A stretch of 64,000 bases of DNA from Muscardinus avellanarius (taxonomy: Eukaryota > Chordata > Mammalia > Rodentia > Gliridae). The stretch spans positions 74,562,635-74,626,634 of the forward strand of contig OY726569.1 in assembly GCA_963383645.1 (NCBI GenBank), given 5' to 3'. The notes beneath the pieces are model-generated. The model saw only the letters and a list, made by a program, of their open reading frames with translations, made no database searches and was not told the DNA's origin. Of this stretch, positions 51,778-61,883 are shown piece after piece (within the stretch, counting starts at the first letter, position 1; each line of letters opens with the position of its first letter). The position numbers and the translations under genes are program-made.

Positions 51778-52036
51778 ATTTTGGTACTAGGGATTGAAAG
51801 CAGGGGCATTCTATCTCCAAGCTACATTGCTAGCCCTTTACAATTTTTGTTTTAAATTTTAATTATACCTGGGATTGAACCCAAGGGACATTCAGTCTCC
51901 AAGCTGCATTCCCAACTCTTTTTATTTTTTGTTTTGGAGCCAGATCTGGATAAATTGCTATGGCTGCCCTCAAATCTGCTGTCCTGTCTCAGCCTCCCAA
52001 GTACTGGAATACAGGCATGTGCTAATATCCCTGGCT
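51778..52036 (-). repeat. B1-dID SINE with two dID-like units, old
   Basis: TTGGTACTAGGGATTGAAAG and again CCTGGGATTGAACCCAAGGG, then the B1 half to ATATCCCTGGCT. Confidence 0.75.
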
Positions 52037-52192
52037 CCTCCGGGCTACACTCCCAGACCTATTTAATATTTTTTATTTGGAAACAGGGTCTCTCAAGCCA
52101 GCTGAGGCAGGCTTTGAACCTGCGCGATCCTCCTCTCGCAGCCTCCCAAGCGCGGGGATTATAAGTATGTGCCACTGCGCCCAGGTGCCAGG
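52037..52192 (-). repeat. B1-dID SINE, 3'-truncated
   Basis: CTCCGGGCTACACTCCCAGA to GCCACTGCGCCCAGG; lacks the dID end and poly(T). Confidence 0.8.
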
Positions 52193-52214
52193 TTCTTTTT
52201 TAATTTTTCAATTT

Positions 52215-52370
52215 TGTTTGTTTGCTTTTTATGTGTGTGGTACTAGGATTGAACCCAGGGGCATCCTACCTTTGAGCTACACCTCCAGCCCTATTTTTTG
52301 TTCTGAAATAGGGTCTCACGAAGTTGCTGAGGCTGTTCTTCTGTCTTCACCACCAAGCCCACCGGTGTGT
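52215..52370 (-). repeat. B1-dID SINE, degenerate
   Basis: GTGTGGTACTAGGATTGAAC to TTGCTGAGGCTGTTC, then decayed. Confidence 0.72.
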
Positions 52371-52459
52371 CACGTTTTATACAGAGAAAAAGACTAGACG
52401 GAAATAGGGAAGTTGATGGGGAGTATCTCTGTGCTGTAATATTAAAGGCTATTCAAGCT

Positions 52460-52683
52460 TTCTTTCTCTTTCTTTCTTTCTCTCAGGTCTGGGGAAGGAA
52501 CCCAGAGGCATTCGACCTCTGAGCTACAGCCCCTGCCCTATTTTTTATTCTTTATTTTTGAAACAGGGTCTCACTAAGTTGCAGAGGGCCTCACTAAGTA
52601 GCTGAGGCTGTCCGCGAACCGTGATCCTCCAGTCTCAAACTCCCGAATGCTGGGATTACAAGCGTGCGCCACCACGCCCGGCT
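52460..52683 (-). repeat. B1-dID SINE
   Basis: CTTT-rich tail; AGGTCTGGGGAAGGAACCCA to CCACCACGCCCGGCT. Confidence 0.89.
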
Positions 52684-52783
52684 GATTTAAGTTTTCTTAG
52701 TTATTCTGTTACCTACTTGCCCCATGTTAGCCGTTCATTTCTTTAACTCATGGATCATCATAGTGGAAAGGCATCAAGGTGGC

Positions 52784-52865
52784 CTCTATCTGTAGCGTTT
52801 TAAAGGTGGGGAAACTGAGGCCCAGGTCTGGGAAGTGGTTCAGGCCGTTTGCCCAGCTGACATCC
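52784..52865 (-). repeat. MIR SINE fragment
   Basis: GGGGAAACTGAGGCCCAGGT and TGGTTCAGGCCGTTTGCCCA, antisense MIR. Confidence 0.6.
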
Positions 52866-53449
52866 CCATGTTGGAGGTGGGGTGGGGACGGGGCCTCCCC
52901 CCAGGGGCACAGCTGGACCCAAGCGCAGGGTGGGGGAGGGAGGCAGCTAAGGTGGGGTGGGGGCTGGGTGGAAGCGAAGATTGGGGAACCTTTTAAAAAT
53001 GGAAACCAGATGAGCCGTTCAAAGGGGAGCAAATTCTCCACGGAGCGCTCCTTTGTGAGGCTGCAGCTGTGCGCCTCGCCTGCAGCCCAAGGCCGAGGGG
53101 TTGGACACGGATAACTGCATTAGATGCACTCAGCTCTTTTCAATAAAACGCCCTTGTCGGAGGCACAATAGCAGGGCAGCAACCCCGGGCCGGCCGGGGC
53201 GCCCTGCCTTCCCCCACAGCGGAGCAAGCTCACTTTCCAGGGCTCAGCTCATTGTGAGGCCGCCCTGCAGCTCAAAGCAAAGGCTGGACCCCTCAAGTCC
53301 ACTGCCACCGGAAGTGAGGCGTGGCGGCGCAGCTGGCCGGGCAGCGACCCGACCTGGGCCTGGGCCTCTGGAGCGCTCTCTGGTGTTGTCTCGAAGGCCT
53401 CTCCCAATGGGGTTCAGAGCCCAGCCTTTAGTACCTGTGCGAGAAGTGC
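52866..53449. other. Unique GC-rich block, candidate regulatory element
   Basis: No repeat recognised. 53105-53330 holds CATTAG and CAATAAAA (53150 region, a posterior-HOX-type core) beside a CpG-containing GC-rich segment (GGGCCGGCCGGGGCGCCC, about 53187-53204). Frames here show no domain. Regulatory role is inference. Confidence 0.42.
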
Positions 53450-53640
53450 CCTGGGCGCCATGGTGCAGGCCTGTAATCCCAGTCCTTGGGAGGCTGGGAC
53501 AGGAGGGTTGCAGGTTCTAGACCAGCCTCAGCAATTTAGCGAGCCCCTGTTTCAACATAAAAAATAAAAAGGGCTGCGGGCATAGCACGGAGGTAGATTG
53601 CCTCTGAGTTTAATCCCCAGCACCAAAAACAAAACCTAAC
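53450..53640 (+). repeat. B1-dID SINE
   Basis: GCGCCATGGTGCAGGCCTGT to TAATCCCCAGCACCAAAAAC; an A-rich, CCAAAAC-type tract continues to about 53740. Confidence 0.83.
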
Positions 53641-53885
53641 CAGAAAAAAAAAAAAAAAAAAAAAACCCCAAATCAACCAAACCAAAAAAAATCAAAGCTA
53701 AACAAAAACAAACAAAACCCCCCAAAACTCCCCAAACTGGGAATCAAGCAACGGCTGCAAGTGTAAAAGGCAATTGAAATTGCCTGGAATTGAAATTGCC
53801 AGGCTGGAAGACCTCATTGGTGATGACCCAAATGCCTCATTCATTCTTTCAGCGATTCTAATAAAGGTCACCAGAACCTCCTCTT

Positions 53886-53956
53886 GGAGGAGGAGGAGGA
53901 AGAGGAGGAGGAGGAGGAGGAGGAGGAGGAGGAGGAGGAGGAGGAGGAGGAGGAGG
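53886..53956. repeat. (GGA)n microsatellite
   Basis: About 23 GGA units with one AGA; the poly-Arg frame across it is not a gene. Confidence 0.95.
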
Positions 53957-53999
53957 AAACTATTTTGTGACCTCCTGCACTGAGGTTGCTATAACTAGG

Positions 54000-54112
54000 A
54001 GTGGGCATTTAGCCTCCCAGTTTTACAGAGGTGACTGGCTGGGTCAACATTCGCAGCTAGGATGTATACATCTGGAATTTGAACCCAGGTGTGTTTGACT
54101 TGAGAGCCGGGT
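54000..54112 (-). repeat. MIR SINE fragment
   Basis: CAGTTTTACAGAGGTGACTG, GGAATTTGAACCCAGGTGTG, antisense MIR. Confidence 0.65.
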
Positions 54113-54300
54113 GTCTCGACCTCGGCACTGTTGACATTTTAGCCTGGATCATTCTTGTTGTGAGGCTGTCCTGTGCAATGAAGGATGTTTGACAGCCTCC
54201 CTGGCCTCTGCCCTCTGCATATAATCACTGAACATGTGTCCGGACATTGACAGACATCCCCAGGGGAGGCAGTCTGCCTCCTGTTGAGGACCGCTGTCTT
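54113..54300 (+). mobile_element. Mammalian hAT-type MITE (MER20-like)
   Basis: CTCGACCTCGGCACTGTTGA, GAGGCTGTCCTGTGCAATGA, GACATTGACAGACATCCCCA and CCTGTTGAGGACCGCTG, a widespread old non-autonomous DNA transposon. Family name is from memory. Confidence 0.7.
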
Positions 54301-54640
54301 AAAGCAGGCCTGGCAGGCTGCTAGTGCTGGCATGCTCCATTTTGGGGGGCTTAGTACTTTCATCTTTTGGGAAACTAGTTGACTATGTGAAATTCTTATA
54401 GATTGGCCCTGTGGTTTGTGGACACTGGGGCAGGAAAAGGGCTTGCTGAATCAGACAAGGCCCAAGTGTGTGTGGACTAGAGTCCAAATCACAGCTGAGT
54501 GCTAGAGGGATTTTGATTTGGGTGTCTGTCCACCTTTCCTGGGCCCCGTGGGCTGATCGTGGCTCTACCCCCTACAATGATGCTCTCCATTTCTCTGTGC
54601 CAAGTCCTACAGAGGGTGAGCCAGCCTCTTGTGGCCTTTT
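54301..54640. other. Unique intergenic DNA
   Basis: Nothing recognised. Confidence 0.45.
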
Positions 54641-54644
54641 ATTT

Positions 54645-54723
54645 TCTTTTTCTGTCGTACTGGGGATTGTACCCAGCAATGTTCTGCCTCTGTGCTACAT
54701 GCCCAGCTCTATTTTCTTTTCTT

Positions 54724-54754
<31 letters not shown>

Positions 54755-55010
54755 CTTTTTTTGAGGGTCTGGGGATGGAATCCAGGGGCATTCTACCTCC
54801 GAGCTACACCCCCTGCCCTATTTTTTATTCTTTATTTTGAAACCAGGTCTCACTGAGTTGCAGAGGACCTCACTAAGTAGCTGAGGCTGTCCGCAAACCG
54901 CGATCCTCCAGTCTCAGCCTCCCGAATGCTGGGACTTTTTTTTTTTTTTTTAAACAGGATCTCCTCCTGTCTCAGCTTCCCAAGTACTGAGCTTAGAGGT
55001 GCATACCATT
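54645..55010 (-). repeat. B1-dID SINE (outer of nest), old
   Basis: dID half TCGTACTGGGGATTGTACCC to CCAGCTC; B1 half remnant about 54950-55010; split by an inner copy. Confidence 0.78.
54720..54940 (-). repeat. B1-dID SINE (inner)
   Basis: (CTTT)n tail; GGTCTGGGGATGGAATCCAG to CCGAATGCTGGGA; the head is missing where T-rich DNA follows. Confidence 0.85.
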
Positions 55011-55725
55011 TTTCTATGCCAAGAGTGCTCCATGGAAGCTGAGCCGGCCTCCTGTGGCATTTTAAAGACAGGGAAACTGAGGCTGGCCTAAGCCAAATAC
55101 AGGTGACCTGCCTCAGCAGATGAAGAGCTAAAACAGCGGGGGAAACACCACAGAAGGCAGCAGGAAGGACGAGGAGGTCAGTGGTGCGAAAATGGAGCCT
55201 CGCCTGAGCCCAGCCAAGTAGGGAGAGGACTGTGTTGCGGGCAGCCTGGCCCCCACTGGCCCATTGTGCTTGGAAGAGGGTTTAACCCAATTTTCACGTT
55301 TGGCTGTAACTTGTGCATGACTCCACCTCCACCTTCTCATCCTTCTGTGGCTTCAGCTTACCAAAGGGCTCTGTTCAACAGTCCCCAAAGCTTACCCAGG
55401 CTACCCAACAGCCAGCCCCTGGCTCTGGTGACACATGAACTGAGCAGCCTGTTTCAGTTCAACCCCCTCATGCTCACCTAGAGTTGATTTGTAACTGGAC
55501 TCGGTTGTATTTGCAGTTCTGGCCTCCTGCTCCCACCCGGCTCAACTGGCTGGTTACTGCCATCCACCAAGGGCTCCTCTGGGAGAGCTTCGGGTCCATG
55601 GGCAGAGTGAGGCTTCAGCACCTCCTGGGCTTGTCCCCAGCACCCTCTTCACTGTGCTTCATTGAGTATGCCTGGGGTTGGGGTGGCTCAGAGACCTGGG
55701 GACTGAGCCCTGTCAAGAGAACACA
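55011..55725. other. Unique DNA with a MIR fragment
   Basis: 55060-55115 (GACAGGGAAACTGAGGCTGG) is MIR-like, antisense. The rest is unassigned with no exon recognised. Confidence 0.45.
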
Positions 55726-55727
55726 GA

Positions 55728-55922
55728 AGCCGGCGTACAACTGGCATACACTTGTAATCCCAGTACTTGGGAGGCTGAGACAGGAGGAGTGCACAGGTTT
55801 GAAGGCAGCCTCAGCTATTTAGTGAGGCTCTCAGCAACTTAATGAAACCCTGTTTCCAAATAAAATATAAAATAGGTCTTGGAGTATAGCCCAGAGGTAG
55901 AAGGCCCCTGGGTTCCATCCCC

Positions 55923-55927
<5 letters not shown>
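55728..55927 (+). repeat. B1-dID SINE
   Basis: CATACACTTGTAATCCCAGT to TTCCATCCCCAGTAAC; head degraded; the tail is a CA repeat. Confidence 0.86.

Positions 55928-55970
<43 letters not shown>
55928..55970. repeat. (CA)n microsatellite
   Basis: About 21 CA units in the SINE tail. Confidence 0.95.
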
Positions 55971-55973
<3 letters not shown>

Positions 55974-56147
55974 TGAAATAAAATAAAAATAAAAAAGAGA
56001 ACACAGAGAGCCAGCTATAGTGGCACTGGCTTATAATCCCAGTACTTGGGAGGCAGAGACAGGAGGATCACAGGTTCATGGCCAGCCTCAGCTACTTAGT
56101 GAAGCCCTCTGAAGCTTAGAGAGGCTTTGTTTTAAAATAAAGAATAA

Positions 56148-56356
56148 GCTGGGCGTGGTGGCGCACGCTTGTAATCCCCGTGCTTGGGACACTGAGACAG
56201 GAGGATCACACAGGTTTGAAGCCAGCCTCAGCTACTTAGTGAGGCTCTCAGCAACTTAGTGAGACCCTGTTCCCAAATAAAGTATAAAAATAGGTCTGGG
56301 AGTATAGCCCTGAGGTAGAAAGCCCCTGGGTTCCACCCCCAGTACCACCAAAAAAA
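56148..56356 (+). repeat. B1-dID SINE (inner), full B1 type
   Basis: AGCTGGGCGTGGTGGCGCAC to CCACCCCCAGTACCACC, then a TA-rich tail. Confidence 0.88.
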
Positions 56357-56357
56357 T

Positions 56358-56406
<49 letters not shown>

Positions 56407-56486
56407 AGGAATAAAAAAATAGGGTTGGGAGTGTAGCTCAGAGGTAGAATGCCCCTGGGTTCCACCCCCAGTACCACCAAAAAAAT

Positions 56487-56537
<51 letters not shown>

Positions 56538-56582
56538 AGGAATAAAAAAATAGGGTTGGGAGTGTAGCTCAGAGGTAGAATG
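56323..56582. repeat. Tandem duplication, unit about 130 bp
   Basis: CCCCTGGGTTCCACCCCCAG begins at 56323 and 56452. Each is followed by AAAAAAATTATATAT, a TA repeat with one TATGTATA step and ATAATAAGGAATAAAAAAAT. The two units are almost identical. Confidence 0.93.
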
Positions 56583-56619
56583 CCCCTGGGTTCAACCCCT
56601 TAGTACTGCAAAAGAAATA

Positions 56620-56639
56620 GTGAGAGGGAGGGAGGGAGG

Positions 56640-56676
<37 letters not shown>

Positions 56677-56680
56677 AGAG
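56620..56680. repeat. (GGGA)n(GA)n microsatellite
   Basis: Polypurine tract in the tail region of the SINE. Confidence 0.93.
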
Positions 56681-56816
56681 AACACAGAGGATAAGGACTA
56701 GAGGGGTTCAAAGAGAGGAACAGACATCGGGAGAGAAAGGAGATGGGACATTAGGTAATTAGAATAGTTAAGGCTGAGTAACATTTAGGATAAAGAGGGG
56801 TTTGGAAGGACTTCTT

Positions 56817-57050
56817 TTTTTGCCTTTTTTTGTTTATTTGTTTCTTTTGTTTTTTGGTACTGGAGATTAAACCCAGGCACATTCTCCCTCCAAGTTATAT
56901 CCCCAGCCCTATTTTTTATCTTTACTTTGAAAACAGGGTCTCTAGGTTGATAAGCATCTTACTACTTGCAAAGGCTGTCCTCAAATCTATGCTCCTTCTG
57001 TCTCAGCCTCCCAAGTCCTGGGATTATAGGCATGCGCCAGCACGCCCGGC
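56817..57050 (-). repeat. B1-dID SINE
   Basis: TTGGTACTGGAGATTAAACC to GCCAGCACGCCCGGC. Confidence 0.85.
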
Positions 57051-57324
57051 TTTTTTGGGCACCTTACAGATACATTTATTCATGCATAAGATAAGTGGTA
57101 CTTACACAGGTGTGTGGCCATGTTTGAGTTTCCCACTTAACAGAACCATTTAACGGCCGGCTGATACTTTATCTCCTGTGTACTCAGGGGAAGCTGAGTA
57201 TGGAGCAGGCTCTCCAGTGTTTCACTTCTTTTATTGGGATGCCTGATTTTGTAAGTGACGGAGCTCATCAACTCCAGTCCTCCCCAGATCTCCAGGTAAA
57301 CCTAGGTAGGACTTCATGGAGACC

Positions 57325-57328
<4 letters not shown>
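57051..57328. other. Unique intergenic DNA
   Basis: Nothing recognised. Confidence 0.45.

Positions 57329-57363
<35 letters not shown>
57329..57363. repeat. (TG)n microsatellite
   Basis: About 17 TG units at the tail of the next SINE. Confidence 0.95.
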
Positions 57364-57365
<2 letters not shown>

Positions 57366-57558
57366 TACTAGGGATTGAACCCAGAGGCATTCTACCTACC
57401 ATATACATCCCCAGCCCTGTTTTATTTTTTATTTGAAAACAGGGTCTCCCTAAGTTGCTGAGAGTCTCAAAAAGGTGCTGCGGCTGGCTTCCAATGGATA
57501 ATCCTCCTGTCTCAGCCTCTCAAGTACTGGGATTACAGGCATGTGCCACCATGCCTGG
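57364..57558 (-). repeat. B1-dID SINE
   Basis: GGTACTAGGGATTGAACCCA to GCCACCATGCCTGGC. Confidence 0.87.
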
Positions 57559-57570
57559 CTCTTAGACTTT

Positions 57571-57743
57571 TTTTTTTTTTTTTGGTGGTACTGGGGTTTC
57601 TGGAAGCCCTTCTACCTCCGGGCTACACTCCCAGACCTATTTTATATTTTTTGAAACAGGGTCTCTTACGCCAGCACGGGTGGCTTCGAACCTGTCTCTG
57701 CCTCCCAAGCACGGGGATTGCAAGCGTGCGCCACCAAGCCCGG
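57571..57743 (-). repeat. B1-dID SINE, short subfamily
   Basis: TSD GGCTCTTAGACTTTTT / GGCTCTTAGACCTTTTT at about 57556-57571 and 57742-57757. Confidence 0.9.
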
Positions 57744-57754
57744 CTCTTAGACCT

Positions 57755-57895
57755 TTTTACTTTTTTTGTTTTGAAGCAGTGTCTCACCAGGTTTTTGAGA
57801 GTCTCCCTACATTGCTGAGGCTGTCCTTGAGCCTGAATCCTATCTCAGCTTCCCAAGTACTGGAATTACAGATATATGCCACCATTCCTGGCTTG
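57755..57895 (-). repeat. B1-dID SINE, B1 half, old
   Basis: TGTTTTGAAGCAGTGTCTCA to CCACCATTCCTGGCT. Confidence 0.8.
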
Positions 57896-58184
57896 ACCCA
57901 TACATTAATAATAATACTTGGAAGCATCTCAGTTCAGAACCAATGGCACAGGTTACACCAGAGCCCCACAGCCGACTTGGAAAGTTCACCAAGGGCTGGA
58001 TTAGGATTTCTGATAATTGAAGTTTGTGTTTGTAATTCCCTCTACAAAGGGGAAAAGCATAAAAACATATGGGTATAATACGTTACCATTCCCATTAAGT
58101 TAGTTTGGTCTAATATGCGCTTCTCTCCAGTTTCCTCTTTGAGCCAACAGTACGTATTTGGTGGATACGACTTCCAATTTTAGA
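57896..58184. other. Unique intergenic DNA
   Basis: Nothing recognised. Confidence 0.45.
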
Positions 58185-58200
58185 AAAAGGAAGACATGAA

Positions 58201-58418
58201 GCCAGGCGTGGTGGCTCACGCTTGTAATCCCAGCATTTGGGAGGCTGAGACAGGAGGATCCGGGTTCGCGGACAGTCTCAGCTACTTAGTGAGGCCTTTT
58301 GCAACTTATCAAGACCCTGTTTCAAAATAAATAATAAAAAATAGGGCTGGGGGTATAGCTTGGAGGTAGAATGCCCCTGGGTTTCATCTCCAGTACTGGA
58401 AAAAAAAAAGAAAGAAAG
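58201..58418 (+). repeat. B1-dID SINE
   Basis: TSD AAAAAGGAAGACATGAA / AAAAAGGAAGAGATGAA at about 58185-58200 and 58420-58436. Confidence 0.92.
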
Positions 58419-58519
58419 AAAAAGGAAGAGATGAAAATAAGCATGTGAGAATGTGTGTCTCCACCATATGTAAGTGCTTTCTTTGCTTTCCTCTGGGTGT
58501 CTCCCCCTCCCTTGGGCGG

Positions 58520-58830
58520 TTTCCATTTGCCCTCCTTTCGCTGAGATAATTTGCACTCTCTGACTTCATTAGCTGCAACACCCTCCTGCCCTGGGACAAA
58601 AAATAGGGCCAAACTGTTCAAAAGAACACATGGAGACCCCATTAATGATGGCCCTAATTGTGCCAATTCAAACCCCTCAGTAACTCTAATTGAAACCTGT
58701 CTCGTACAGGGCGCTGAATGGCAACACAGCTGCCGCTCCAGACAATTGCATGCAGAGCAGGAGGAAAAGGGCCCCGCTCGGCAGTCTTGGGTGGTGGCTG
58801 CTACAGAAGGGGTCAGCAGAGGGCGATTAA
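58520..58830. promoter_or_regulatory. Candidate conserved enhancer 1
   Basis: Repeat-free block with five homeodomain-type cores in about 145 bases: GATAATTTG (58545), CATTAG (58567), CCATTAATGATGG (58639), CCTAATTGTG (58653) and TCTAATTGA (58685). Adjacent GCTGAATGGCAACACAGCTG contains an E-box-like CAGCTG. Base composition is unlike the surrounding SINE-rich DNA. Enhancer activity and conservation are inferred. Confidence 0.5.
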
Positions 58831-59095
58831 GACAGGTGTGCGGTGGAAGTGGGGAGCCTTGAAAAAGTCTTCCGTGTCAGGTCACAGTTTGAAGTCGGAA
58901 GACCTTTAGCTTTCGCCTTAGCTCCCCCCTCGCTGCCCACCCCCCAGGCAGGAACACCTGCAAACAGACTGGAGGGGCCAGGACCACCAGACACATGGGT
59001 ACCACAAGTCAACTGAAACATCTGAAAGAAGGGGGGCGGCTCCCCAAAACTCCACCAGTGAAACCACACACCAAAAACTAAAAGAGTTTTTTTTT
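58831..59095. other. Unique intergenic DNA between candidate elements
   Basis: Repeat-free; no coding signal. Confidence 0.45.
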
Positions 59096-59099
59096 CTTT

Positions 59100-59290
59100 T
59101 TCTCTGCTTCCAGGCTTGTCTTTTAGGATCCAGCTGCACTTTGCTGGGTACCATAAGTAACTCGGCAATTACATTAATTGGTTGCATATTTGTTGACACT
59201 GAAGGAGAAGCCCTTAAGGTTGGGGGAGGTGGATTTCAGTTGCAAATTAACACTCTGCCCTTCTGCCATCCCGCTATGTCTGACTTCCAA
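59100..59290. promoter_or_regulatory. Candidate conserved enhancer 2
   Basis: Repeat-free block with a paired homeodomain-like CAATTACATTAATTGG (59166-59181), TGCATATTTGTTGAC (octamer-like and forkhead-like cores) and GTTGCAAATTAACAC (59239 region). No transposon signature. Function inferred only. Confidence 0.45.
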
Positions 59291-59990
59291 CCACACTGCT
59301 TAGTTTTCCTGGATGGGGCAAGTGCTGAGCTGACAGGCCCATTTCTGAATAAGCTTTGATGGCCCCTGGTTGTCGTCCATTGGCTGTCCCTGGATCTGTT
59401 GACCCTTTGGGTTTAGAAGTCATATCCCACCAGAGGAGGACTTAAGAGAAGGATTTTAACAACACTTGATGGAGCTCAGTTTCCTCTGGAGTACAGGGAT
59501 GTGGGAAGCTTATTGTCAGGCATATTGTTTAGATTTGAACATCAAGTGGGTAGCCCTTTGCCTGGGTCCCCCAACCCATCTTGAAGTCTTCCAATGGCTT
59601 GGCCCACCCTGTAGAGTCTCTTGAGTTCCATCCCTTTGGAAGCAATAGGGTATTATTTTCCTCATTCAAATCTAAACAAAATTGGAGAATTCAGCTTGAA
59701 AACCAGTTCTCTGTTGGTGAGAAAGACTCCATGAAGCAGGTCAGAGGTTGAGTTTGGGCAGGAAGCAGAGACTGAGCCCCAGCTGGCAGCTTAAAGTTGG
59801 CTGGAGACTGGAGATTCAGGACTCAATTTCCCTCTGTCAGAGCGAAGACTGGAGGAATTGCCATGGGTTCCTAGCCTGGGGTTGGACAGGGCGTGAGAGA
59901 GTATGTGACGTGCCAAGGATGTCTGTCTTGGAAGCTGCCCCCGTCATGGGCTCTGCTGAGTGGGATGCTTGGGAGGAAGGGTGGTGTTCA
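59291..59990. other. Unique intergenic DNA
   Basis: About 700 bases without recognised repeat or exon. Confidence 0.45.
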
Positions 59991-59999
59991 TTTTGCTCC

Positions 60000-60052
60000 T
60001 TACAGTGCCCAGCCTGAATCTGGCACATGGGGGGTGCTCTGATAATATCCGA
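60000..60052 (+). repeat. L2/MIR 3'-end fragment
   Basis: CAGTGCCCAGCCTGAATCTG, GCACATGGGGGGTGCTCTGA resembles the conserved L2/MIR 3' end. Confidence 0.55.
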
Positions 60053-60091
60053 TGGGTGGATGGATAGATAGATGGATGGATGATGGATGGA
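60053..60091. repeat. (GGAT)n microsatellite
   Basis: Imperfect GGAT/AGAT units. Confidence 0.9.
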
Positions 60092-60429
60092 TTCCCAAAG
60101 TTCTTGCTTCCAGTTCTCTGAACTTTTAAGATGGAAGACATCACATCAGTACACAATCACCGGCCACTTCTCCGTGGTAATGGATAGGGCTTAGGGTTTG
60201 GAGCTACGTCTACTTCTCAGAGCCATTGAGAGGACAGAGAAGCTCATTTAAGTCAATACAACCAAAGTTACTTCCTTTCGCTTTCTTTGTGAAACCAATG
60301 GGGAGAATAACCTGAATCTAACCCTCTGATTTCCTCACTGCAAAGTAAGAATACAGTCCTGCAAGCTAGCAAAGGGGAAAGCAGCCTCAAGAACCTGAAG
60401 CCTGCCTGGGCAGAGTGGCCGCCAGGGAC
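60092..60429. other. Unique intergenic DNA
   Basis: Nothing recognised. Confidence 0.45.
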
Positions 60430-60775
60430 ACGCTCACCCTGGAGCTTTGTGTTTGTTCTTCTTTTTGTCTGGAAGGTTCTTCTTCCAGATTCCCGTGTAG
60501 CTCAGTCCTTCAGGTCCCTGTTCATATGCCCCCTTATCAGAGTAGTCTCCCATCCAAAATAGTAACTTCCCCTTTTCAGAGGTGGCTGAAAAGCTGATGG
60601 GCCTCCTCACTCCTGGTATATTATATGTGAGTTGATTTGCTTGTTTTCTGTCTTTCCTTATTGCGTTCTGAGTTCTATGAGAACAGAAACTTGCTTGCTT
60701 TGCACAGTGCTATAGTACTTAGAGCAGTACCTGATGCAGAGTAGATGCCCGGTGCGTATTTACTGAATGAAAGGT
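60430..60775 (+). mobile_element. L2 LINE 3' end
   Basis: TCCTTCAGGTCCCTGTTCAT, GAGTTCTATGAGAACAGAAA, TTAGAGCAGTACCTGATGCA and GTATTTACTGAATGAAAGG follow the L2 3' terminus. Confidence 0.75.
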
Positions 60776-60919
60776 TGGAGGAAGGGGTGGTTACTCGTTC
60801 TGGTCACCTATGCAGAAGAGAATGCCTGGCCCCAAGTACTTGTCGTGTAGGTAGCTTGATGATAAATGCATTGGAAAAGGCTAGTCCTTCTCTCCTTGGT
60901 TTCCAGCCTGGGGGCCCTA

Positions 60920-61150
60920 GAGTAGTGGTTAACGTGGTAGCCTTTGCAGCCAGTTAGCTCTGGATTCAGATCCTGCTTCCACCTTTTCATAGTAAAGTGA
61001 TCTTGGAATAGCTACCAAATGCCTCTGAGCCTCAGTTTCCCCAATGGAAGCCAAGAATCATTGCTACATCTTGCATCTATCCGGTGAGTTGATATAACCT
61101 TCAGAAGTGTTTCTGACAATTCTTGGCACGAACTATGTGTAGAAGCATGA
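60920..61150 (+). repeat. MIR SINE, nearly full
   Basis: GAGTAGTGGTTAACGTGGTA, TTCAGATCCTGCTTCCACCT, GAGCCTCAGTTTCCCCAATG and AGTGTTTCTGACAATTCTTG give the whole MIR order. Confidence 0.82.
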
Positions 61151-61868
61151 TAGACGCCACGGCCACAGTGGTTACTGCCACCCTCATTGTCTTGATGCTG
61201 AGATCCCACCTTGTTTGAGAGTGGGGCCTGGCACTGGGTGGGGCCAGGAAAGGGAGGATAGACTTGTATTTAGAAATTGCCCTCAGCTAACCCATCCTGG
61301 GAGTAGGGAGCGGAGCCCTGCCGTGGTTTTTTTCCTCTGCTCTCTTCTTTTTCAACTTGCGCTTGGTTGACAGTTACATACTCACGTCCACACAGAAGGA
61401 TCATAAATTCTACACCGAGCTTATTCCCTGGAGCTTGGACAGTTGGTGCAGAAGATCCCTAAATGGCATTTGGATTATTGTCGCCTTGACAAGAAATCTG
61501 GTTCCTCTTTAAACCTGAACAGGTTTCTGTCCAAAGCCAGAGTGAAGCCATCCTTTCAGAGGCCAAACAGATGAGTCAGGGGCAGACAAACCTGAGTCTT
61601 ATTTCTGGGTTTTGCTTGGCTGTTGTGAGTAGGCACACCCTCATTCTCTCACCACCACCAAGAGCTGCTCTTTGGTATGGGCAAAGGAGCCTCCTGCTCC
61701 AGCTCTCAGTGTGGCAGCCCATGTAAGGGCCTATGACCTTTCTGGAACATGTCAGCCTTGCCCCAGTGCAGCTACTTATCTGCCCATGTTCCATTACATC
61801 CTCTCTCCGTGTATACATGTATGTTCTAATGCATGTATGGGAGCACACGATCTATACACAGACCATAG
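61151..61868. other. Unique intergenic DNA
   Basis: Repeat-free over about 700 bases. 61380-61580 has an even, non-repetitive composition that could be a conserved element. No exon recognised. Confidence 0.42.
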
Positions 61869-61883
61869 TCATCCCCTGCTTTT

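Larger units (their letters stand above)
56008..56615 (+). repeat. B1-dID SINE (outer) with duplicated dID
   Basis: B1 half 56008-56147; dID units at about 56420-56480 and 56550-56612 after an inner SINE. The second dID arises from a tandem duplication of about 130 bp. Confidence 0.8.

Noticed and set aside
53774..53983. Poly-Arg frame
   Set aside because: Translation of the GGA microsatellite.
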